Source: Bacteroidales bacterium M6 (lineage in GTDB: Bacteria > Bacteroidota > Bacteroidia > Bacteroidales > Muribaculaceae). From it: DNA of 58,738 nt. Where the stretch lies: the NCBI GenBank assembly GCA_001689485.1, contig LUJQ01000021.1:252192-310929 (forward strand). Direction: 5' to 3'. The notes under the pieces were generated by a model. It did no database searches. It had not been told where the DNA came from and saw only the letters and a list, made by a program, of their open reading frames with translations. The position numbers were made by a program, and so were the translations under genes. Of this stretch, positions 1 through 7,170 are shown one piece after another; the stretch's first letter is position 1, and every line of letters starts with the position of its first letter.

Positions 1-128
1 AAACCTTTCCTTTAAATTACTAAATTTCAGGGACTTTTGCAATTTAACCACTTGAAAATTAGGTGTTTGACAGCATAAATTTAAATTTTGTCATCTACTA
101 AATGTAAAACTATTAAATTATTTCAACT

Positions 129-428
129 ATGGGAAATTTCAAACTGACCGTTCTCAAAGATGCAGAACAGATTCCAAATCAATCCCTCCTGCTCATAAAG
201 GGTGGAACAGGAATCACACCACTTTGCGACGTAAATAGTTGCGACATAAATACGGGTTCCTGTACCAACAATACATGTCATACCAACAGTGATAATTGTA
301 CAACAAATGGATGCTCACTTAATTGTCCATCTTATAAAGGATTTACCTGTCCTTTTAACAGTTCGTCTTGCCCCGACAAACAAATCATAATTACACCTTG
401 CAAACCTCAAACTATACCAATTGAATGA
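129..428 (+). CDS. Cysteine-rich double-glycine RiPP precursor peptide
   Basis: A 99-residue peptide with a leader of 26 residues ending in LLLIKGG, the classic cleavage signal for C39 peptidase exporters, followed by a 73-residue core rich in Cys, Asn, Ser and Thr. Ten cysteines lie at residues 33, 38, 45, 50, 57, 62, 66, 74, 81 and 91. The first six form three CxxNxC units spaced exactly 12 residues apart (CDVNSC, CTNNTC, CTTNGC). The downstream radical SAM/SPASM gene and C39-peptidase transporter make this the likely substrate of both. Established: GG leaders and radical SAM partners are typical of Bacteroidales natural-product precursors. Inference: cysteine thioether crosslinks (ranthipeptide or sactipeptide type). 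An ordinary secreted disulfide peptide is the alternative. The coding sequence is AT-richer than the flanking core genes. I see no clear promoter in the 128 bases before it, so upstream genes outside the window may belong to the locus. Confidence 0.82.
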   Translation: MGNFKLTVLKDAEQIPNQSLLLIKGGTGITPLCDVNSCDINTGSCTNNTCHTNSDNCTTNGCSLNCPSYKGFTCPFNSSSCPDKQIIITPCKPQTIPIE

Positions 429-466
429 ACGGGCTTAGAAAAACGACCTTATCATCAATTTAACTA

Positions 467-535
467 TATGAACCCAAAAATGAACTGGGACACTTTGGGA
501 CATAACCACAACACCAGGGCATTTTTGGGTTTATA
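467..535 (+). terminator. Attenuator-like hairpin between precursor and maturase
   Basis: AACCCAAAAATG (471-482) is perfectly repeated in inverse at 520-531. The stem extends outward to 467/535 with one wobble pair, and an inner CTGG/CCAG stem (485-488/514-517) closes the loop. It lies 40 nt after the precursor stop and 20 nt before the maturase start. No long T-run follows, so partial termination or mRNA 3'-end protection seems likelier than a full stop. This would give many precursor transcripts per maturase transcript. Confidence 0.6.
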
Positions 536-554
536 AAAAGCATCAATTTTCCTT

Positions 555-1877
555 ATGCCGTCATTACACCTTTCACGTTATGCATTTCCTTTCACAAAAG
601 ACGGGAAGCATCTGCTATACTCATCAAAAAACAATAGTTTCTATGGAATCAATGCCGAGCTAAAAGATTTTCTAGACAATCTAAGGCACGGCACCGTTGA
701 AGAAGAATCCATCAGTAAGGATGAAATATTGGACTCCCTTCACAAAGGGGGCATTCTCGTGGGTGATTATGACGATGATGATTTCCTCGATTCCCTCAAA
801 ACAAACTACCATATCATGGCCTACGGCAATGAACGGTTGACATTGACAATTGCTCCGACCATTCAATGCAACCTGCGCTGCCCTTATTGCTTTGAGGAAT
901 CAAAACCCAAAGGGATAATGAATGATGCCACAATCAATAACCTAATCCAGTTCATACAAAGCCATGAATGTGCGAAACAGTACGACATCAACTGGTTTGG
1001 CGGAGAGCCACTTATAGGACTATGCCAAATCCGCAAAATACTTGATAAACTTGCGAAACTAGAACAGCCATACCGTGTAGGGCATTCCATCATCACAAAC
1101 GGCACATTGCTCACCGACAAAGCAATAGCACTATTTATGGAATATCCGTTAGACAGCATGCAAATCACGCTCGACGGCAACAAAGAATCTCATAATAAAA
1201 AGCGCTTCACTTTAACAGGCAAAGGCACATTCGACCTTATACTTGACAACGCTATAAAATTTAAAAAGAGTTCCCCACATACAAAGTTGACATTCCGCAT
1301 CAACATCGATAATTCCAACTCAGACGAATACGTTGAAGTATATCGATATATCACTGAATTATTCGGACAAAACACCGTGTCAATATACCCCGGAATACTT
1401 CGGGCTAACAAAGGTTGCGAATCAGATGTATTCTTCTCCACAGCCGACCACATGGCATTCAACCGCCGCCTACGAGAACAGGGCTTACGCATTACCAATT
1501 ACCCCGAGCTATGCAGTAAAGGTTGCGCTGCCACTCATGTATCCTCCTACGTAGTAGGCCCTCAAGGGGAACTTTACCTCTGCTGGGAACATGTCGGGAT
1601 TCCATCAATGGAAATAGGAAACATAATAGACACCGCCATGACGAATGAACAGATTTTCAACCGATTCATGAATCACGGACACTGCTTCGATGACCCTGAA
1701 TGCCGTTCCTGCGGCATATTGCCAATCTGTAGCGGCGGTTGCCCTGACAAACGTATAAAAAATAAATTTCATAAACACCAATATCAATTATGCGCCTTGT
1801 ATAAGGAACAAAACCAAGATATGCTTTACAATATACTGTATGAATACTATTTACAATCGCAAGAACGAAATGTTTAA
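555..1877 (+). CDS. Radical SAM/SPASM peptide maturase
   Basis: A 440-residue radical SAM enzyme. The SAM-binding cluster motif CNLRCPYC is at residues 105-112, followed by a WFGGEP motif near 148-152. A C-terminal SPASM region carries cysteines at 320, 324, 343, 377, 383, 386, 392, 396 and 413, enough for auxiliary Fe-S clusters. The N-terminal 100 residues before the barrel match the usual extension of SPASM peptide maturases, where leader recognition often resides. Established: this architecture installs radical-based crosslinks (for example Cys-to-carbon thioethers) in peptides. Inference: its substrate is the Cys-rich peptide immediately upstream. The length is normal and the frame intact. 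It is AT-rich like the precursor and unlike the following transporter genes, which suggests the biosynthetic pair was acquired. Confidence 0.88.
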   Translation: MPSLHLSRYAFPFTKDGKHLLYSSKNNSFYGINAELKDFLDNLRHGTVEEESISKDEILDSLHKGGILVGDYDDDDFLDSLKTNYHIMAYGNERLTLTIAPTIQCNLRCPYCFEESKPKGIMNDATINNLIQFIQSHECAKQYDINWFGGEPLIGLCQIRKILDKLAKLEQPYRVGHSIITNGTLLTDKAIALFMEYPLDSMQITLDGNKESHNKKRFTLTGKGTFDLILDNAIKFKKSSPHTKLTFRINIDNSNSDEYVEVYRYITELFGQNTVSIYPGILRANKGCESDVFFSTADHMAFNRRLREQGLRITNYPELCSKGCAATHVSSYVVGPQGELYLCWEHVGIPSMEIGNIIDTAMTNEQIFNRFMNHGHCFDDPECRSCGILPICSGGCPDKRIKNKFHKHQYQLCALYKEQNQDMLYNILYEYYLQSQERNV

Positions 1878-1962
1878 TCCTACCTCACCGGCATATACTA
1901 TCACAGACGCAGCATTATCATGAATACAATTTTGAAAGATAATTTACAATCTTTTAATTTTA

Positions 1963-1994
1963 TTTGGAATTGCCAAAATTTAAATTTAACTTTG
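1963..1994 (+). promoter_or_regulatory. Bacteroidetes-type promoter for the export genes
   Basis: TTTG (1963-1966) and TAACTTTG (1987-1994) are separated by 20 bp, a full match to the Bacteroidetes -33/-7 consensus. Transcription would begin near 2000, about 90 nt before the outer-membrane barrel gene. The export half of the locus can therefore be expressed independently of the precursor and maturase. Confidence 0.6.
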
Positions 1995-2088
1995 GGGCGA
2001 TTGCATCACACATCGCTTAAACGTTAACAATTCAGCTTTTGCTCATCCACCAATCAAAGCTACTACGGCATTTATATCACTTAATTCT

Positions 2089-4314
2089 ATGCTCATGTTA
2101 TCGAAACTTCTCCGCTCGAAATTATTTCCCGGCCTCACAGCACTGTTCCTGACATTGCCGACCGCCTTATCGGCAAACGAACCACAAACTGTCGACACCC
2201 CGGCATCAACCGGAGGAACAAACGGCAGAATCAACGATGACAGCAACGAAAACAGCGCCGAGGCCGACTCCCTAGCATTCGGAAAAGCCCTGGCCGAAAT
2301 AACCGTCGAGGGAAACAAGGTGACCGTTCTGAAAAACGGGCTTATAGTGCGCCCCACCGATCGCGAACGCAAAACTGCCTTCGACCAGTTCGCACTGTTA
2401 AACATGCTCCAGCTGCCGGTGCTCGACGTTGACCCGGTCAACCACACGGTCAAAACAAATACCGGACAGAACCCTGCCTATTTCATCAACGGCATGGCTG
2501 CCTCTGATTTCGAAGTACAGGCAATCCGTCCGAAGGATGTGTTGCAGATAAAGGTGCTTCGCAACCCGCCGGACGCAATCTATCAGGGAGCTTCTGCAGT
2601 TATCGATTTCATAATGAAGCAATACAACTACGGGGGATACGTGCTTGCCAACGGGCGACAGTCGTTCATCCGTAACACCGGCAATTACTCGCTCTATACC
2701 AAATATCAACAAAACAGATCAATCGTGCAGGCATCCGCATCCGCATCATATGAAAACGAGAGCGGAAGCCATAGCACCACCACCACTGCCATGAATATGC
2801 TCGACAAATCAGGCCGACCATGGGAACTGGTTTCTGACGAATCATCCATGTTGGAGTATAAGCGTAAGCGCAACTACTCGGGTATAATAAAATGGATTAC
2901 CTACGGCCTTGACTCGGGAAACCAATACCTGAAATACCAGTTTTCGCTGACAGGCGGTATTTCAGCATTCCGTATGCCGACCCTGTGGAACGGGAAAGTG
3001 GCCTATAATATCGACCATTACACCGACTACAGTTCATCGACCTACAACAAATCCAGCAGCTGTGTGCCATTCGTAAATCTAAATTATATGCTGTCATGCT
3101 CGCAACGTTTGCAATTAAACGTGGCGGCAGCCTCATCAGCATCCTTCAACAACGGGGATTACTCTTATACGGCAGAAAACCTCGATTCCCCTATCGACAA
3201 CAGCTCGCGCGAAACAGCATGGAACCATTCAGCTTCAATATCGCTGACCTACTACATCACGAATAAAACAATAATCCAGCCATACCTGTCGGCAGTACTG
3301 GCACAATACACAACCGACTACACCGGATCGGCCAACACCACCCAGAAATTATGGCAAAACAATTATTCGGGCGGGCTATCCCTTTGGCAGTCAATCGGGC
3401 AGAACTGGTCTCTGCAGGCTTCTGCCACTATCCCTGTCACCAGCATACGCACCACCGACGGAACCTGGCATAACGAGACCGATTTTACAGGGGGGCTCTC
3501 GATAAACGGAAGAATTAACGACAAACATAGCATCTACTTCTCGTTCAATGCCGCACACCAGATACGCCCTATTTCCACCTACAACACATTCGAACAGGAC
3601 CGTACCGAATTCGAAAGCATAACCGGCAATACCAGGCTGAAATTATCACCCTTCTATAGCGGGAATCTCTCCTACACTTTCGTTCTCAACAACAACATAA
3701 ACTTTTCCCTGGCCGCCCAATGGCGACACATCACTGACGACCCGCTGATAGGCTATTTCCCGAAAGATGACAGGATGTATAGCGGCTATGTGAACAACAA
3801 CGGCTACTACGAAGAGGAGAATTTCACCGTGCGAAGCTCCATTGCCCTGTTCGACAGGAAGCTACGGTTGCAGCCTGCTGTAAATTTCTACCATGTCTAC
3901 CACTCCGGGCTCTACCCGATGGATAAATTCTATGCCTCCCCGGCACTTTCGGCAACCTTCATCCCCGACAACCATTTCTCCATCTCTCTCTACGGGGAAA
4001 TAGGCAAAAGCTACCTGTTTATGAAAAGCCAGGGAGATATGGTCACTTACCCCGACCCGGCATTCAGCATTTCAGGCAGCTACAATTACCGCAATCTAGG
4101 GATAGAGCTAAAGGTAAACCCGTTCTTGAAATACCGCAAATCGACCCACACCCTCAACAGCCCCTACATCAACCGCATCTCAGAGCGTTTCGACAAATGG
4201 GGCGGACGCCAGATCGAGATTTCGGCCCGCTGGATATTTGACTACGGACGCCGGATCGAACACCAATCCTCCACACTCTTACCGCAAGGCAGTTTCAGTT
4301 CGGTTCGCGAATAA
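2089..4314 (+). CDS. Outer-membrane beta-barrel protein with plug-like domain
   Basis: A 741-residue protein with an N-terminal signal sequence (cleavage expected near the ALSAN stretch, residues 26-30). A plug-like segment at about 85-185 contains YFINGMAASDF and an Asn-Pro-Pro motif followed by AVIDFIMK, as in TonB-receptor-like barrels of the OMP_b-brl_3 kind. A long aromatic, Asn/Ser/Thr-rich barrel follows to the C terminus. There is no CarboxypepD-like N-terminal domain and no visible TonB box. It ends 20 nt before the C39-peptidase ABC exporter and appears to share its transcript. Inference: it provides the outer-membrane passage or a receptor for the modified peptide. The ATG at 2095 is an alternative start. 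Uptake of an unrelated ligand remains possible. Confidence 0.72.
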   Translation: MLMLSKLLRSKLFPGLTALFLTLPTALSANEPQTVDTPASTGGTNGRINDDSNENSAEADSLAFGKALAEITVEGNKVTVLKNGLIVRPTDRERKTAFDQFALLNMLQLPVLDVDPVNHTVKTNTGQNPAYFINGMAASDFEVQAIRPKDVLQIKVLRNPPDAIYQGASAVIDFIMKQYNYGGYVLANGRQSFIRNTGNYSLYTKYQQNRSIVQASASASYENESGSHSTTTTAMNMLDKSGRPWELVSDESSMLEYKRKRNYSGIIKWITYGLDSGNQYLKYQFSLTGGISAFRMPTLWNGKVAYNIDHYTDYSSSTYNKSSSCVPFVNLNYMLSCSQRLQLNVAAASSASFNNGDYSYTAENLDSPIDNSSRETAWNHSASISLTYYITNKTIIQPYLSAVLAQYTTDYTGSANTTQKLWQNNYSGGLSLWQSIGQNWSLQASATIPVTSIRTTDGTWHNETDFTGGLSINGRINDKHSIYFSFNAAHQIRPISTYNTFEQDRTEFESITGNTRLKLSPFYSGNLSYTFVLNNNINFSLAAQWRHITDDPLIGYFPKDDRMYSGYVNNNGYYEEENFTVRSSIALFDRKLRLQPAVNFYHVYHSGLYPMDKFYASPALSATFIPDNHFSISLYGEIGKSYLFMKSQGDMVTYPDPAFSISGSYNYRNLGIELKVNPFLKYRKSTHTLNSPYINRISERFDKWGGRQIEISARWIFDYGRRIEHQSSTLLPQGSFSSVRE

Positions 4315-4334
4315 GCCACACGTTATAACGCACT

Positions 4335-6551
4335 ATGACAGCAGTGGGGACAAGGCGAAAGAAACTGCGGTTTGTCAGGCAGCGCGATGCCATGCAGTGC
4401 GGGGTGGCGGCACTGGCAATGATATGCTCGATTGAGGGGAAAGCCTACTCGGCCGATACCCTCGGGCGTCACTGCCACCCTACTGCCGAAGGGGTGTCGA
4501 TGCGCGGCATCGCCCAAGGAGCCGAAGCCGTAGGGCTGCGTTCCGAAGCCGTGAAACTGACCACGGCCGAACTTGCCGAAATCAACCATCCCGCCATACT
4601 TCACTGGAACCAGAACCATTTCGTGGTATTCCTCGGCATGACTCGCCGGGGGCGCTTCCGGATAGCCGACCCGGCAAAGGGGTGCTACACCTGCACCCAC
4701 TCACAGATGCAGCGTTGCTGGGTGAGCCAGATATCAACGGAAGGGGACGGCAAAGGGGTGGCGATGTTTTTCGAACCCACACCCGAATTCGGCAGCAAGG
4801 TCGAGGAACCTGACGGGGAACGCCGCTCGTTCCGATTCCTGCTCGGCTACATAGGGCGCTACCGCCGCTATTTCGCCCATATAGCCGCCGGACTGTTCCT
4901 GGGGAGCATCCTGCAGCTGGCCATGCCTTTCCTTACCCAGTGGATTGTGGACTACGGTATCACCCGGCGCGACATAGGCTTCATCTGGCTAATCCTCGCC
5001 GGGGAACTTATGATTGTGGCAGGGCGCACCGCCACCGACTTCCTGCGCCGCTGGATGCTGCTCCACATATCCATGCGCGTCAATATCTCGCTCCTCAGCG
5101 ACTTTTTCATAAAGCTGCTGAAACTGCCTATGGAGTTTTTCGACACCCGTCTAACCGGCGACCTCCTCCAGCGCATGTCCGACCACTCCAGGGTGCAGTC
5201 GTTTCTCACGCAGCAAACCCTCGGCATAATGTTCACAATGCTGAGTTTCATCGTGTTCGGCACCGTGCTGCTGGTCTACAACAGCCTGGTTTCCGGAGCA
5301 TTCCTCGCCGGGAGCATCATCTACGGGCTATGGATAGCCATGTTTCTGAACCGGCGCAAGGTTCTCGACTATGAAATCTTCGAACGCCAGGCAGTGAACC
5401 AAGAAAAAACCTTCCAGTTCATCACCTCGATGCAGGAAATAAAATTGCAGAACTGCAGCCGTCGCCGCCGATGGGAATGGGAAGACTGCCAGGCCGACCT
5501 GTTCGAAACCCAGATGAAGGCACTCCGCATGCAACAGACCCAGGAAGCGGGCAGCATCTTCATCAACGAAATAAAAAACATCGTCATCACGGTGCTGGCC
5601 GCATCGGCGGTTATCGACGGCTCAATCACACTCGGAGCCATGCTGGCCATACAATTTATCGTCGGGCAGCTCAACAGCCCCGTAGAGCAGCTTATGGCGT
5701 TTGCCTATTCCATGCAGGATGTGAAAATATCGCTCGACCGCATCAACGAGGTGCATTGCGTCCGCAACGAGGAAAACTCAGGCGGGAAAATGCTGCACGC
5801 ATACCATGGCAGCCGGTCGCTGACCATCGAGAACCTCTCTTTCCGCTACGACCCGCACAATCCCGCCTGGACTCTCGAGGATATCTCCCTGCACATCCCC
5901 CACGGAAAGATAACGGCCATAGTCGGGGCGTCGGGCAGCGGTAAAACCACACTTGTCAAAATCCTGCTAGGCTATTACGCCCCGCAGCAAGGATCGGTTA
6001 AAATCGGCAGCGAACATATCGCCGACCACAGCATGGATTGGTGGCGCAGCCGGTGCGGGGTGGTGATGCAGGACGGGGTGATTTTTTCAGAATCAATAGC
6101 ACGCAACATCGCCGTCGATGACAACGAAATCGACCATGACCGCCTGATTCATGCCGCACGCATAGCATGCATACACCCCTACGTGATGTCGCTACCCCTG
6201 CGCTACGACACCAAAATCGGACGCGACGGCACCGGCCTGAGCCAAGGGCAGAAACAGCGCATCCTTATTGCACGCGCCGTCTATAAAGATCCCGATTTCA
6301 TATTCCTCGACGAAGCCACCAACTCGCTCGACGCCGACAACGAACGTGCCATAGTCGAAAATCTCGACACCTTCTACCGGGGGCGCACGGTAGTAGTCGT
6401 AGCACACCGCCTCTCCACCGTGCGTCATGCCCACAACATCGTAGTGCTCTCAAAAGGACGCATCGTGGAAACCGGCACCCATGAAGAGCTGACCCGCCTG
6501 CAGGGTGCATATTATTCACTTGTCAAAAACCAGCTGGAACTAGGAGGATGA
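4335..6551 (+). CDS. C39-peptidase ABC exporter (PCAT) for the GG-leader peptide
   Basis: A 738-residue bifunctional exporter that removes double-glycine leaders and pumps the core out of the cytoplasm. An N-terminal C39 peptidase spans about residues 10-140, with Gln16, catalytic Cys22 (MQCGVAAL), His95 (NHFVVF) and Asp112 (ADP). A six-helix transmembrane domain spans about 165-440. A nucleotide-binding domain follows, with Walker A GASGSGKTT near 530, signature LSQGQKQR near 634, Walker B FIFLDEAT near 655 and the H-loop VAHRLS. Length and motifs are complete, so it should be active. The IKGG leader of the peptide encoded at 129-428 is the obvious substrate. It overlaps the next small gene by four bases (ATGA). 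Confidence 0.92.
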   Translation: MTAVGTRRKKLRFVRQRDAMQCGVAALAMICSIEGKAYSADTLGRHCHPTAEGVSMRGIAQGAEAVGLRSEAVKLTTAELAEINHPAILHWNQNHFVVFLGMTRRGRFRIADPAKGCYTCTHSQMQRCWVSQISTEGDGKGVAMFFEPTPEFGSKVEEPDGERRSFRFLLGYIGRYRRYFAHIAAGLFLGSILQLAMPFLTQWIVDYGITRRDIGFIWLILAGELMIVAGRTATDFLRRWMLLHISMRVNISLLSDFFIKLLKLPMEFFDTRLTGDLLQRMSDHSRVQSFLTQQTLGIMFTMLSFIVFGTVLLVYNSLVSGAFLAGSIIYGLWIAMFLNRRKVLDYEIFERQAVNQEKTFQFITSMQEIKLQNCSRRRRWEWEDCQADLFETQMKALRMQQTQEAGSIFINEIKNIVITVLAASAVIDGSITLGAMLAIQFIVGQLNSPVEQLMAFAYSMQDVKISLDRINEVHCVRNEENSGGKMLHAYHGSRSLTIENLSFRYDPHNPAWTLEDISLHIPHGKITAIVGASGSGKTTLVKILLGYYAPQQGSVKIGSEHIADHSMDWWRSRCGVVMQDGVIFSESIARNIAVDDNEIDHDRLIHAARIACIHPYVMSLPLRYDTKIGRDGTGLSQGQKQRILIARAVYKDPDFIFLDEATNSLDADNERAIVENLDTFYRGRTVVVVAHRLSTVRHAHNIVVLSKGRIVETGTHEELTRLQGAYYSLVKNQLELGG

Positions 6552-6769
6552 CACCGGAACCGCCAATCGAAATGACACCCGACACCCCACGCGAGAACCA
6601 CTCTGAAAAAATGAGAAGCCTCACAGGCCGCCTGCCACGCGGCCTTGTTGCCGCCAGTGCCATAACGCTCATTCTCATTGCCACAGCCATAATCCTGGCC
6701 ATTATCATCCTTCCCTATCCCGACGGGAATGGCGGCTCCATCGTTATGCGCCTGCTGGCTCGGCTGTGA
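6548..6769 (+). CDS. Small single-helix membrane protein, HlyD-stub-like
   Basis: A 73-residue protein starting inside the exporter stop codon (ATGA overlap, preceded by AGGAGG). A charged cytoplasmic N-terminus of about 30 residues is followed by one hydrophobic helix (about residues 31-54), then LPYPDGNGG and a short Arg-containing tail. In Bacteroidetes HlyD adaptors a tyrosine-proline-aspartate (YPD) motif directly follows the membrane helix, so this resembles the first 60 residues of an adaptor whose periplasmic part is absent. I could not find the missing part in other frames up to 7170. It could be a genuine short accessory subunit of the exporter, or the relic of a deleted adaptor. 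Translational coupling argues that it is expressed. Confidence 0.6.
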   Translation: MTPEPPIEMTPDTPRENHSEKMRSLTGRLPRGLVAASAITLILIATAIILAIIILPYPDGNGGSIVMRLLARL

Positions 6770-7170
6770 ACGCTTTCGCATACACCCCTCCCTGCAATCC
6801 CTTACATTCTCACATGATGCCAGGCGCCCCCAATGTGTCTACCCCCTACCAACAAAGCGTAACATAGGAATGCCCCCATACCAGGCATTGACCCTGCAAC
6901 CGGGGCATGCCATGATGAAGGCAACAGCAACAAACCCTCTGTTTAACAAACGCATACAATTTCAACCAATCTATTAATCGCTGTTAAAGAGTTACAATTC
7001 GGTTAAAACTTAGAGCGAAACCAAAAAATAATCCGTAACTTCGCATGTTAAGATGTTATCTAAGACATCGCACGGGATTAACCCGGAATGGGGCGTAAGG
7101 CCATATTTATCCCCCCTGTTCCAACCCCGAAATCCTGAAACCAATTTTCTAAACAACATAATTACAGATT
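6770..7170 (+). promoter_or_regulatory. Intergenic region with probable nifJ promoter
   Basis: There are 400 bases without a convincing gene. TAACTTCG at 7035-7042 resembles a Bacteroidetes -7 box (TTCG in place of TTTG) and would give a leader of about 120 nt for the oxidoreductase gene. No good -33 box is seen at the expected distance. The open frame at 6729-6977 has no recognisable product and is judged spurious. Confidence 0.35.

Noticed and set aside
65..90. Promoter for the precursor gene (TTTG at 66-69 and a TTTTG at 86-90)
   Set aside because: Spacing between the boxes is about 12 bp, too short, and no exact TAnnTTTG is present.
6729..6977. Frame-shifted remainder of an HlyD adaptor after the 73-residue gene
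   Set aside because: The translation in the other frames shows no coiled coil, lipoyl or beta-barrel adaptor motifs.
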